From positions 1 through 38,414 of the forward strand of contig JALHNX010000030.1 of the NCBI GenBank assembly GCA_022843305.1: 38,414 nucleotides of DNA, read 5' to 3'. Shown piece by piece: positions 16,129-23,211 of the stretch (the first letter of the stretch is position 1; the number at the start of each line of letters is the position of its first letter). Made by a program: the position numbers and the translations under genes. A model generated the notes under the pieces. That model worked only from the letters and a program-made list of their open reading frames with translations. It was not told where the DNA came from and searched no databases. This DNA comes from Pyrinomonadaceae bacterium (GTDB taxonomy: Bacteria > Acidobacteriota > Blastocatellia > Pyrinomonadales > Pyrinomonadaceae).

Positions 16129-16157
16129 TTGAAAAGTATTAGCGATTGCGCTAATAT
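16129..16157 (+). promoter_or_regulatory. promoter with embedded operator-like palindrome
   Basis: TTGAAA (16129-16134), a 17-base spacer and TAATAT (16152-16157) make a good sigma-70-type promoter for the plus-strand genes that lead to the integrase. A perfect palindrome, TATTAGCG-N4-CGCTAATA (16137-16156), fills the spacer and overlaps the -10. A protein bound there would block polymerase. The divergent HTH gene is the obvious candidate binder. Confidence 0.6.
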
Positions 16158-16205
16158 ATATGTAGGTCAGAAATGACCAATCAACTAAAAGGATGGAAAA
16201 AGAAA

Positions 16206-16475
16206 ATGTTTATTTTGAAAGACAAAACGCAACTCGAAAGAGCGATTGAAAAAGCTAAAAAAATGCGCCCAACCGTCAAGTTTGACCATTTCGGACGTTA
16301 TCGCGTCAGCGGCTCGAAAGGCGGATTTTATACCGTGATCTGCAAGAAATCGGATAACGGTTTCAAATTGATTGAATGCACTTGCAAAGGTGCGGAACGC
16401 GGGCTTGTTTGTTATCACGCAGTATCGGCTTTAAGTTTGCACATCGGTTTGGCGCGGCAACGCCGGACGGCATAA
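16206..16475 (+). CDS. small SWIM-type zinc-finger protein
   Basis: An 89-residue basic protein. The C-terminal half has CTCKGAERGLVCYHAVSAL, a C-x-C-xn-C-x-H pattern matching SWIM zinc fingers, which bind DNA or proteins and are found in some helicases and transposases. The N-terminus is Lys-rich. I prefer the ATG at 16206, after AAAAGGATGG and about 42 bases past the predicted transcription start. An ATG at 16173 would leave almost no leader. It is a stand-alone SWIM domain, so it probably acts as an accessory DNA-binding factor. Its place between regulators and integrase is typical of element core genes. Confidence 0.7.
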   Translation: MFILKDKTQLERAIEKAKKMRPTVKFDHFGRYRVSGSKGGFYTVICKKSDNGFKLIECTCKGAERGLVCYHAVSALSLHIGLARQRRTA

Positions 16476-16484
16476 AAGGCAAAA

Positions 16485-16515
16485 GGCTTAGGAATGCTAC
16501 CAACATTTCTAAGCC
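16485..16515 (+). repeat. 12-bp RNA hairpin between SWIM gene and next ORF
   Basis: GGCTTAGGAATG (16485-16496) pairs fully with CATTTCTAAGCC (16504-16515), allowing one G-U, around a 7-base loop. It lies 10 bases after the SWIM gene stop. There is no U run, so it may be an attenuator or an mRNA-stabilising stem rather than a full terminator. Confidence 0.5.
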
Positions 16516-16559
16516 TCCAAAATCCCTAAATTAACAAAGTAATAAAGGAACTAAACACT

Positions 16560-16766
16560 ATGAATAATAAACAAATTTCAGCGAACAGGCAATTTATTCC
16601 CGTTGAGCCGAAGCACTCGCTCGACCTAGATTTGCAGCAAACAATCAAAATAGTCCACGCCGAATATCAGCAAATAGATTGGGAAGACCAAGCATTTTTA
16701 ACTCGCGTTCTGACCGACGCTGTAATTTTCATTGAAGACAAGAGAGGAACTTATGCCAGTCGTTAA
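16560..16766 (+). CDS. small hypothetical protein overlapping the integrase start
   Basis: A 68-residue acidic protein with no recognised domain. AAAGGAAC about ten bases upstream of the ATG is a plausible ribosome site. Its last 14 bases overlap the integrase start at 16753, suggesting translational coupling, so it may help set integrase levels. It contains a predicted helical core (TIKIVHAEYQQIDW through TDAVIFIED) and no membrane segment. Confidence 0.65.
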   Translation: MNNKQISANRQFIPVEPKHSLDLDLQQTIKIVHAEYQQIDWEDQAFLTRVLTDAVIFIEDKRGTYASR

Positions 16767-17889
16767 AAAAGGGAAAGATAAATGGCTGGTTCGGGTTTTC
16801 ATTGGTCGGGATGAGAACGGAAGAACCAAGTTCTTTAATGAAATTTTTCAAGGTAAGAAGGACGATGCAAAAGCGTTTGAGGCAAAAAAAAGAGCGGAAC
16901 TAAAATCAGGCGTTGTGCTTGAGCATTCCAAAACAACTATTGACGAATATCTTGATAAATGGTTGGAAGTTGCCGCAAAGCCAAGACTGAAAGAGCGAAC
17001 CTTTGAAGATTACGAGCAATATCTTCAAAGATATATTCGTCCAAAAATAGGAAATTTGCTTCTGTCAAAACTTAAACCTTTGGATATTCAAGCAGTTTAT
17101 ACTTTGATGCTTGAAAATAAACTATCCGCGAGAACGGTGCGTTTTGCTCACTCAATTTTATCTTCCGCATTAACACAAGCCGTAAAATGGCAAATTATTC
17201 CGGTAAATCCGGCAAAGATGGTTGACCTTCCACAGAATCACCGAAAAGAAATGAAGGCACTTTCACCGGAAGAAGCAAAGCGGTTTCTCGAAGCCGCGAA
17301 GAAAGATAATTGGTTTGTTATTTTTTCTTTGGCAATTACAACCGGAATGCGTCCCGAAGAATATCTCGGTCTGCAATGGAAGGATATTGATTTTGAAAAA
17401 CATCGGGCAACTGTCAGGCGGGCTTTAGTTTGGAAGCGAAAGGGGGGCGGTTGGTCGTTACAAGAGCCAAAAACGTCGCAAAGTCGCCGAACTATACCTC
17501 TTCCTGTTCCTGTAACAAATGCACTTAAAAAGCATCGCAAGAAACAGCTTGAGGAACGAATGAAGTTAGGACAAAGTTATCAGGATTTTGATTTTGTTTT
17601 TGCAACGGAAATCGGCACACCGATTTTGCCAAGCAACCTAACGAGAAGACATTTCAAGCCGATTCTCAAAGATGCTAAGTTGCCGGAAAGCATCAGGCTG
17701 TATGATTTACGACACACTTGCGCGACACTACTTCTGGCTGAAGGTGAAAATCCGAAAGTGGTTTCTGAGCGATTAGGACACGCGACAATAGTTTTAACAC
17801 TTGATACCTATTCGCACGTTCTACCTTCAATGCAACAGAGCGCGACGGATAAACTTGAAGGAATATTGTTTAAGAAGCCGAAAAAATAA
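16753..17889 (+). CDS. int: tyrosine integrase (phage integrase family)
   Basis: A 378-residue site-specific recombinase. An N-terminal arm-binding-like region (to about 55) is followed by a SAM-like core-binding domain (about 60-160) and the catalytic domain. Catalytic residues are Arg200 (in TTGMRPEE), Lys240, Arg320 (in YDLRHT), His343 (LGH) and the nucleophile Tyr353 (DTYSHV). The usual histidine of the HxLR box is Tyr317 here, a variant I recall from some active relatives. The start at 16753 follows GAGAGGAA; an in-frame ATG at 16732 lies inside the previous gene. It ends 70 bases before the tRNA-Phe 3' end and should catalyse insertion into and excision from that gene. Confidence 0.95.
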   Translation: MPVVKKGKDKWLVRVFIGRDENGRTKFFNEIFQGKKDDAKAFEAKKRAELKSGVVLEHSKTTIDEYLDKWLEVAAKPRLKERTFEDYEQYLQRYIRPKIGNLLLSKLKPLDIQAVYTLMLENKLSARTVRFAHSILSSALTQAVKWQIIPVNPAKMVDLPQNHRKEMKALSPEEAKRFLEAAKKDNWFVIFSLAITTGMRPEEYLGLQWKDIDFEKHRATVRRALVWKRKGGGWSLQEPKTSQSRRTIPLPVPVTNALKKHRKKQLEERMKLGQSYQDFDFVFATEIGTPILPSNLTRRHFKPILKDAKLPESIRLYDLRHTCATLLLAEGENPKVVSERLGHATIVLTLDTYSHVLPSMQQSATDKLEGILFKKPKK

Positions 17890-17892
17890 AAA

Positions 17893-17910
17893 TGTTGCAC
17901 CAATGTTGCA
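17893..17910 (+). promoter_or_regulatory. putative integrase arm sites, right end
   Basis: Two GTTGCAC copies start at 17893 and 17904, an 11-bp period, identical in motif, spacing and orientation to the left-end pair at 215-232. They lie 39 bp inboard of the direct repeat and just after the integrase stop. Confidence 0.5.
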
Positions 17911-17919
17911 CCAAACGAG

Positions 17920-17945
17920 AAAAAGCGCATCAACCGATGCGCTTT
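17920..17945. terminator. bidirectional terminator for integrase and tRNA-Phe
   Basis: GCGCATC and GATGCGC (17924-17930, 17935-17941) form a stem with a 4-base loop, extended by AAAA/TTTT on either side. Either strand therefore yields a stem followed by a U run. It can end the integrase transcript rightward and the minus-strand tRNA-Phe leftward. The island thus brings a replacement terminator along with the replacement tRNA 3' end. Confidence 0.7.
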
Positions 17946-17948
17946 TCT

Positions 17949-18034
<86 letters not shown>

Positions 18035-18156
18035 GTTTTTCGGTCTGATTAAAACAGCACGAATTTGTTAGTGTAAATAAACCGAATTTTGATGTCAAAT
18101 CGTGAGTGCAAAAAGCGGAAAATATCAAGAAATATCGGCAAAATTTCAAAAAGGTA

Positions 18157-18184
18157 TTGACAATATCGGTTATAAGACTATAAT
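18157..18184 (+). promoter_or_regulatory. consensus sigma-70 promoter
   Basis: TTGACA (18157-18162) and TATAAT (18179-18184) with a 16-base spacer are both perfect consensus hexamers. The predicted start is near 18190, about 145 bases before the lipoprotein gene, leaving a long leader. Such a strong promoter is unusual in this window. Confidence 0.7.
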
Positions 18185-18190
18185 CACATC

Positions 18191-18310
18191 TTAGTAGTCG
18201 CGTTGCCCATGTCGGCTGCTAATACCTTCCGAATTCCGTTTGATACCTGCCCGTGCCGGTTTGAACGCCGTCGCCGCCCTCCGGAGGCGCAACCTTCAAA
18301 CCGGCACAGC
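18191..18310 (+). ncRNA. structured leader or small RNA upstream of lipoprotein gene
   Basis: The region after the consensus promoter is not coding. It contains a perfect 12-bp stem, GTGCCGGTTTGA (18253-18264) with TCAAACCGGCAC (18296-18307), enclosing a smaller CGCC/GGCG hairpin (18275-18289). A weak U-rich tract follows. It could be a long 5' leader with a regulatory fold, or a small RNA ending near 18320. It does not match any RNA family I can recall with confidence. Confidence 0.35.
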
Positions 18311-18337
18311 TATTTTAAATTTTGAGGTTTTATGTTA

Positions 18338-18790
18338 ATGAAAAAACTAACGTTTATTACATTTATTTTTATAATCGCAATTATTTCGGCTTGTTCGACG
18401 GCGACCGCCCCGAACGGAAATTCAAATTCGGCGAGCAATCCGAATTCAGCCAATCAGGCAAATATTCCGCCCGAATTTCAGACCACGCCGATTACGCCGG
18501 GCGGAAATTCAACGCCCGGAATTCCCGATCCGAGTTCGGTTAATATGAACAGTCAGCCGAAGGGCGCGACACCGACCCCGGGAATTCCCGACCCGAAAAC
18601 CATTAATAAAACGCCGGTGCCGAAAGGCGCGACACCGACCCCCGGAATTCCGCCGCCGGAAGAATTGAAAAAGCAGATGAACCGGACGCTCAATAACGCG
18701 AATGTTTCGATGAAGCAGCTGCCGAAAAATGAAAAGCAATTGGAAAAAACCGTTAACGACACATTAAAAACCGTTCGTAAGAATCAGTAA
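18338..18790 (+). CDS. small Pro/Asn/Thr-rich lipoprotein
   Basis: A 150-residue predicted lipoprotein. The signal segment KKLTFITFIFIIAIISAC ends in a lipobox-like ISAC, so Cys would be lipidated and anchored, probably to the outer membrane. The mature part is low complexity. It contains near-repeats of KGATPTPGIP (twice exactly, once as NSTPGIPDP), then a charged helical tail. Starts at 18332 and 18338 are both possible after GAGG; I chose the one directly followed by KK. Function unknown. A perfect intrinsic terminator follows, so the gene with its leader is a self-contained unit. Confidence 0.8.
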   Translation: MKKLTFITFIFIIAIISACSTATAPNGNSNSASNPNSANQANIPPEFQTTPITPGGNSTPGIPDPSSVNMNSQPKGATPTPGIPDPKTINKTPVPKGATPTPGIPPPEELKKQMNRTLNNANVSMKQLPKNEKQLEKTVNDTLKTVRKNQ

Positions 18791-18814
18791 ATTCAAGGCA
18801 TCGGCAAAATTTAA

Positions 18815-18845
18815 GGCATCGGCAAAATTTTGCCGATGCCTTTTT
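18815..18845 (+). terminator. perfect intrinsic terminator after the lipoprotein gene
   Basis: A perfect 13-bp palindrome (18815-18827 with 18828-18840) is followed by TTTTT. A half copy of the same arm sits just before it at 18797-18811, suggesting local duplication. The upstream A tract lets it work in both directions. Confidence 0.85.
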
Positions 18846-18871
18846 ACTTTTCCCGAAAATTACCTTGCCGC

Positions 18872-18952
18872 AAAGGTGCGGCGAACTTCAGTTTGCCGCT
18901 TGCTCGGAAAAAAAAGCGCGGTGAGCGACAAACTGAAGTTTGTCGTACCTTT
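18872..18952. repeat. 28-bp imperfect inverted repeat (REP/MITE-like)
   Basis: Arms 18872-18899 and 18925-18952 match as inverse complements with four differences. Three become G-U pairs in plus-strand RNA, and the spacer is 25 bases. It lies between the convergent lipoprotein and recA genes. The form is that of a dispersed palindromic repeat, possibly also acting as a recA terminator. Confidence 0.6.
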
Positions 18953-18969
18953 GTAAAATCTTTAATGCT

Positions 18970-21066
18970 TTAGGCAGCGGCTTCTTCCTTAATCAAACCG
19001 AGCTTGACTTTGACATCGTGTTCGATGCGGTCACACATTTCGGTATTTTCCTTGAGCATATTTTTGACGTTTTCGCGTCCTTGCCCGAGCCGCTCGCCCG
19101 AATAAGAAAACCACGCGCCCGATTTTTCGACGATATTGTTATTAACCGCCAGATCGAGCAGATCGCCTTCGCGCGAAATGCCTTCGCCATACATAATGTC
19201 GAATTCGCATTCACGAAACGGCGGCGCGACTTTGTTTTTCACGAATTTCACTTTCGTGCGGTTGCCGACGACCTTGTCGCCTTCTTTGATCGCGCCGATG
19301 CGGCGAATGTCCATTCTGACCGAAGCGTAGAATTTCAGAGCCTTGCCGCCGGTCGTCGTTTCCGGCGAATTATGGACGACCACGCCATCAACCAAATATG
19401 TGTGATTGCCTTCGACTTCCAAATCGAAACGCTTCATCGAACGGGTTGGCGGTTTTTTATAAATCTTCGTAATGCGCGCCGGAACTGCCCGCAAATATTT
19501 CAAATCTTCACGAGTCAATTTTTCATTAGACGGCAGCCAACAAAATTTTCCGCGTTGGTTTGGATGAATTTTATATTCCATCGAAGGATGAATAAAAGGT
19601 GCAATCATCTCGTGCAGACGGCGCGTTTGCTCGCTGTTGAAGCGAAAACCGCGCCCGAAATCCTGCGGTTTGCCGATGCCGATGCGTTCAAAATAATTAA
19701 TTACTTTTTCGCGGTCGATACCTTTCAGCGAAGCATTATAAAGCGACGATTTGCCGTTTCCCCAACGCTCATAACTACCCGCAAAAGTTCCGTCATCGCT
19801 ATACCAAGCGGCTAAACCTCTTGCGTCCAAAGCGTTTAGAACTTCATCGGTAATTGTGCGTTTGCCTTGTTCGTTGTAAAGATGGGCGCGGAAATCGGCA
19901 AATGTCGCGGTCGAAAATGTATCAAAACCTTGTCCGTTTCCGACTTTGCCGAATTCTCTTGTTAAAGGTGAAAGCATTTCATATTTCCACCCGGTATATG
20001 CGGCTTGTTTTTCGCCGTGTCCGACGCGAAAACTTGCTGTGTGCGTTCCGGTTTTTCGCAAATTTCCATCGCCGAGCGAACTGCCCAAAACGAGTTGGCG
20101 TTGGTCTTCGGTCAAATTAAAATCGTGAGTTGTTACCAAAACTTCATCGCCGACACTTAACTCATCTGCCGAACATTCGCCGTCCGGCGTGTAAATCGTA
20201 TGATTCGGCGTGACGGCAAATTTGCGTCTGCCCGATTTTCCGCCTTCAACTTCAAACTGCAAAAAGTAATCGGCATTCCCGTTATCAAACCAATTGACAA
20301 CTTTGCGCGGCTCTATTTCGCCCGTGATGACGTTGTAGCTCAAAACTTCGACGGGCAGTTTTTGATTAACGATTTTGCCGATTTTTTCGGTTGTGCCGTC
20401 CGCCAAAACAACTCTCGAACCATATTGAAAACAACCGAACATCACGCCGATCTTGTCGCGTAATTGGTTGATAAAAATAAAGCAGGTGTTGGTGCTCGAA
20501 ATCGTGCCGGTCAGTTTGCGGAGCGCCTGCGACATCAGACGCGCCTGCAAGCCCATATGCGAATCGCCCATTTCGCCGTCAATTTCCGCGCGCGGAACAA
20601 GTGCCGCAACCGAATCTACGACGATTACATCAATGCTTGCCGACCTGACAAGCGTTTCGGCAATGTCCAGAGCCTGTTCGCCCGAATCGGGCTGCGAAAT
20701 TAATAATTCGTCAATATTTACGCCGAGCTTTTCGGCATAATCGGGATCCATCGCGTGTTCCGCGTCAATATATGCCGCCACGCCGCCCAATGCCTGCGCC
20801 GATGCGACAACCTGCAGAGCGAGCGTCGTTTTGCCCGAGCTTTCCGGTCCGTAAATTTCGATCACTCTTCCGCGCGGAAATCCGCCGACGCCGATCGCCG
20901 CGTCTAAACTGATACAACCGGTCGAGATCGCGCCGATTTCTTCGCGCGGCTGCTCGCCCATCCGCATAATCGAGCCTTTTCCGAATTTCTTTTCGATTTG
21001 CGACAAAGCCGACTCGATTGCTTTGCCTTTGGTGTCTATACTCATTGCTGCCGCCTCTTTAGCCAT
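18970..21066 (-). CDS. recA: RecA recombinase precursor containing an intein
   Basis: A 698-residue precursor. The start at 21066 (MAKEAAAMS) follows AAGGAG; an upstream in-frame start at 21099 would put this site inside the gene. The extein has Walker [10 protein letters not shown], the IDAEHAMD region and the loop KIGVMFG. There RecA is interrupted after Gly211 and resumes as [16 protein letters not shown] at residue 567. Removal of 355 residues gives a 343-residue RecA of normal length. RecA forms filaments on single-stranded DNA for recombination and for LexA-type co-proteolysis. Splicing is therefore needed for function. It has a dyad-rich upstream region at 21137-21182 that may be an SOS operator. 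Confidence 0.97.
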   Translation of the reverse strand: MAKEAAAMSIDTKGKAIESALSQIEKKFGKGSIMRMGEQPREEIGAISTGCISLDAAIGVGGFPRGRVIEIYGPESSGKTTLALQVVASAQALGGVAAYIDAEHAMDPDYAEKLGVNIDELLISQPDSGEQALDIAETLVRSASIDVIVVDSVAALVPRAEIDGEMGDSHMGLQARLMSQALRKLTGTISSTNTCFIFINQLRDKIGVMFGCFQYGSRVVLADGTTEKIGKIVNQKLPVEVLSYNVITGEIEPRKVVNWFDNGNADYFLQFEVEGGKSGRRKFAVTPNHTIYTPDGECSADELSVGDEVLVTTHDFNLTEDQRQLVLGSSLGDGNLRKTGTHTASFRVGHGEKQAAYTGWKYEMLSPLTREFGKVGNGQGFDTFSTATFADFRAHLYNEQGKRTITDEVLNALDARGLAAWYSDDGTFAGSYERWGNGKSSLYNASLKGIDREKVINYFERIGIGKPQDFGRGFRFNSEQTRRLHEMIAPFIHPSMEYKIHPNQRGKFCWLPSNEKLTREDLKYLRAVPARITKIYKKPPTRSMKRFDLEVEGNHTYLVDGVVVHNSPETTTGGKALKFYASVRMDIRRIGAIKEGDKVVGNRTKVKFVKNKVAPPFRECEFDIMYGEGISREGDLLDLAVNNNIVEKSGAWFSYSGERLGQGRENVKNMLKENTEMCDRIEHDVKVKLGLIKEEAAA
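19369..20433 (-). other. RecA intein with LAGLIDADG homing endonuclease
   Basis: A 355-residue intein begins at Cys ([13 protein letters not shown], block A) and ends in VVVHN with Ser as the +1 extein residue. Block B is [11 protein letters not shown] (Thr-x-x-His). The two LAGLIDADG-type motifs are [12 protein letters not shown] and [12 protein letters not shown], each keeping its acidic residue, so the endonuclease may still be active. Block F/G reads [15 protein letters not shown] up to the terminal His-Asn. The insertion lies in the conserved MFG/(N,S)PETTTGG segment. I believe this is the site used by the Mycobacterium leprae RecA intein and not the M. tuberculosis site; that comparison is from memory. 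Confidence 0.93.
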
Positions 21067-21136
21067 AAATGTTTCTCCTTGTTTTGTGTGTCTTTTCACA
21101 ACTCAAAAAAGAGTCTAACACAAAAAAAAGAGTTTG

Positions 21137-21182
21137 TGAAACACTGTTTCATTGCTGAAACAAATAATTTTCCTAAGTTTCA
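21137..21182 (-). promoter_or_regulatory. dyad-rich recA upstream region, possible SOS operator
   Basis: Alternating half-sites TGAAAC (21137), GTTTCA (21146), TGAAAC (21156) and GTTTCA (21177) form two overlapping perfect dyads about 70-115 bases upstream of the recA start. LexA boxes differ between phyla, so a recA-linked dyad is a reasonable candidate. No match to the E. coli CTGT-N8-ACAG box was noted. Confidence 0.35.
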
Positions 21183-21288
21183 GGGAAAATAGATTTAAGT
21201 TACGGAAAGATAATAGTTTTTGTAAAGCAAAAAAGCAACAAGTTTTTTATCAAAAATTTGGCTCGCCGCTGAATTTTGGAGACAAAAG

Positions 21289-21343
21289 AAAAAAGCCTGA
21301 AATTATGGAAAATTAGAAACGGATATTATTTCAGACTTTTTTT
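21289..21343 (-). terminator. terminator after the DUF4139 gene
   Basis: AAAAAAGCCTGAAAT (21289-21303) pairs with 21328-21342 with one mismatch. In the minus-strand transcript the stem is followed by U-rich sequence. It lies just beyond the stop at 21367 and upstream of recA. Confidence 0.6.
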
Positions 21344-21366
21344 CTTGTTAATGAGCGTCCGACTGC

Positions 21367-22623
21367 TTATCTTCGCACATAAATCTTGAAAGTGTAGCGA
21401 AGTTCCTTTTCGCCGTTCGGGATTTTCAGATTCCATTTGACGAGCGAATTCGGATTGATGGCTTGGAGGTTAAATCCCTGCCGCGAGATTTTGCCGTCAT
21501 CGCTTGCCGTCAACGCTTCGCCGATCAAGTCTCTGGTAATGATGATTTCGACCGGCTCTTTTTTGATGTTGCGGACTTTGATCGTGCCTTCGACCGTGAT
21601 CAGATCGAAATTATAAGTGCTGTTGGCGTAGGGCAGCTGCACGCGTTCGCGCGATTTTTCTTCGAGCGTGTTAGTGCCGATAATTTCGGTCGCGGGCGTT
21701 ACGCGCAGAATGTTTTCGCCGTTCACGGGCGTAAACGTCAGCATATCCTGACCCATCGGTTTCCATTCGCGGAAGCTGATGGCGGGCGCGGTCGTCCACG
21801 GCATTCCGGTCTGATTTTTCAAACGCAGTCCGTACCAGACTTTAGCGGAAAGGTCTTGGACGAGCGGCACGGTGGTCGTCGAGCGTCCGTATTCCATATA
21901 ACGGTTCTGCGTGTCGGACGAATCCGTGAGCGTCCATTCAAAAACCTCGCTTGCCGGAACGGTCAGCGAAAAAAGTCTTAAACTGGCGCGTTCGCCTTTT
22001 TTCAGATTGATGTCCTTCGCCTGATAGAGAAAAAGCTGGTCGGCGGAAAAAGTGTTCGATTTTTCTTCCTCTGAAATTGTCGGGAAATTGTCGGGAGTAT
22101 AATTCGAATCGGCGGTCGAAGCGACTTGCGACATGATCGCGTTCGACATCGAATCGCGGCGACCCGCGCCCGCGCCCGCCGCGAAATAGTTCGAAACGCC
22201 CGCGAACGCCGAATTCATCGAAAGCGGCGACATCGAATCCTGAAAAAGAAAATGCGGCACGCCGACGACAAAATAGACTTCGGAGTTTTTCAGATCCGTC
22301 AGTTCGTTGATAATCATCGCTTCGAGTTCGAGTTTCGCTTCTTTGACGGGTGTGCCTTTGGCTTCGACGCGATAAGCCGGAATCCAGCGAATGCCGCGTT
22401 CCATCGAAGCGATTCCGAGATTTACGTTCTGCCCGTCGCGCACACCGTCAATTTTCATCATCAGACGGTTTTCTTTCGTCGTCATCGTGCGTTCCATTTT
22501 CGGCTGACCGCCGATTTCGACGTTTTTCATCTCGCCGACCGGAAAGAAAAGCGTGCCGGTTTCGGTTTTCAGGGCAATTGTCATCGCTTCAGCACTAAAC
22601 ATCGTTCCGACGGGCGCGGTCAA
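21367..22623 (-). CDS. DUF4139-type protein, C-terminal part after a -1 frameshift
   Basis: A 418-residue open frame read from a TTG, not a credible independent start. Upstream of that codon the same frame continues as YEGTYQILGQSLL, which joins the preceding 130-residue frame. The segment GIRWIPAYRVE followed by a long beta-rich region ending LRYTFKIYVRR resembles the DUF4139 domain found in MuiA-like secreted proteins. A low-complexity Gly/Ala/Ser loop lies in the middle. The natural protein would be about 540-550 residues, starting at 23012. Function is unknown; DUF4139 proteins are generally envelope-associated. Confidence 0.75.
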   Translation of the reverse strand: MTAPVGTMFSAEAMTIALKTETGTLFFPVGEMKNVEIGGQPKMERTMTTKENRLMMKIDGVRDGQNVNLGIASMERGIRWIPAYRVEAKGTPVKEAKLELEAMIINELTDLKNSEVYFVVGVPHFLFQDSMSPLSMNSAFAGVSNYFAAGAGAGRRDSMSNAIMSQVASTADSNYTPDNFPTISEEEKSNTFSADQLFLYQAKDINLKKGERASLRLFSLTVPASEVFEWTLTDSSDTQNRYMEYGRSTTTVPLVQDLSAKVWYGLRLKNQTGMPWTTAPAISFREWKPMGQDMLTFTPVNGENILRVTPATEIIGTNTLEEKSRERVQLPYANSTYNFDLITVEGTIKVRNIKKEPVEIIITRDLIGEALTASDDGKISRQGFNLQAINPNSLVKWNLKIPNGEKELRYTFKIYVRR

Positions 22624-23012
22624 CAGACTTTGACCGAGGATTTGATAAGTTCCCTCATATTTTTTATCTTTTCGTCCATAAACCGAATCGTCGCGCCTTC
22701 GTTAAGATAGAGAATTTCCATCGTCGTGCTGACGCGTTTCAGTTCGCTCTTGTCGCTCTGCGAAGCGAGCATCTGCGTAACCTTAACATTCGGCAAGGTC
22801 GAATAACCCCAAATCGTGCCGAGAACGCCGGTCGGCGCGTTAGTCGTGTAAGCCCAGCCGTTCGAGATTTGGGCTTCGCCTTCGCGGTATGTAAAAGCGT
22901 AGCCGTTTTTGAAAACCGCGACGCGTTTAACTTCGGGCGAAAAAGCGGTTTGCGGGAAAGCGGGATGCGTAAAAAGATAGAAAAATACTAACAGGACAGA
23001 CAGTTTTTTCAT
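22620..23012 (-). CDS. DUF4139-type protein, N-terminal part with signal peptide
   Basis: A 130-residue reading with a clean start (AAGGAG before ATG) and a Sec signal peptide (MKKLSVLLVFFYLFTHPAFP, cleavage near QTAFS). The mature beginning, VKRVAVFKNGYAFTYREGEA, is typical of the N-terminal part of DUF4139 proteins. After DEKIKN the frame runs into a short unnatural tail and a stop. In the -1 frame the protein continues smoothly into the 418-residue frame. This is one gene broken at a run of six A, by a real frameshift, programmed slippage or a sequence error. Confidence 0.8.
   Translation of the reverse strand: MKKLSVLLVFFYLFTHPAFPQTAFSPEVKRVAVFKNGYAFTYREGEAQISNGWAYTTNAPTGVLGTIWGYSTLPNVKVTQMLASQSDKSELKRVSTTMEILYLNEGATIRFMDEKIKNMRELIKSSVKVC
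22658..22667 (-). other. slippery A-run at the frameshift point
   Basis: On the minus strand the zero-frame codons are ATA AAA AAT, giving the heptamer A-AAA-AAT, which fits the X-XXY-YYZ pattern for -1 slippage. A -1 shift exactly here turns KIKNMRE into KIKKYEGTY and opens the downstream frame. The run of six T on the plus strand is 22660-22665. It is also a classic place for homopolymer sequencing errors. Confidence 0.7.
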
Positions 23013-23080
23013 AGTTTCTCCTTGAATTTATTGAACTTAATCCAAAAGATGCGCCGAAATGGAAGATTAGTTGCTTTGGC

Positions 23081-23207
23081 GGAGCGCGGACGGCTCGTCC
23101 GCCTATCCGGTGAGAGCCGGATAAAAAGCTTTCGGCTGCTAATAACGTCGTTTATTTTGGAAGGCACGAGCGCTTTTCAGCGCTGGCGGACGAGCCGTCC
23201 GCGCTCC
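23081..23207. repeat. REP/BIME-like nested palindrome
   Basis: A perfect 22-bp inverted repeat (23081-23102 with 23186-23207) brackets an 83-base centre. The centre holds two further hairpins: TATCCGG/CCGGATA near 23103-23122, and AGCGC/GCGCT near 23170-23184. Each outer arm is itself a dyad, GCGGACG-GCT-CGTCCGC. It fills the gap between the MBL gene and the DUF4139 gene and probably belongs to a dispersed family. Confidence 0.75.
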
Positions 23208-23211
23208 AAAA

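Noticed and set aside
18940-19815. 291-residue plus-strand open frame
   Set aside because: Antisense shadow of recA; the recA motifs and intein blocks fix the coding strand.
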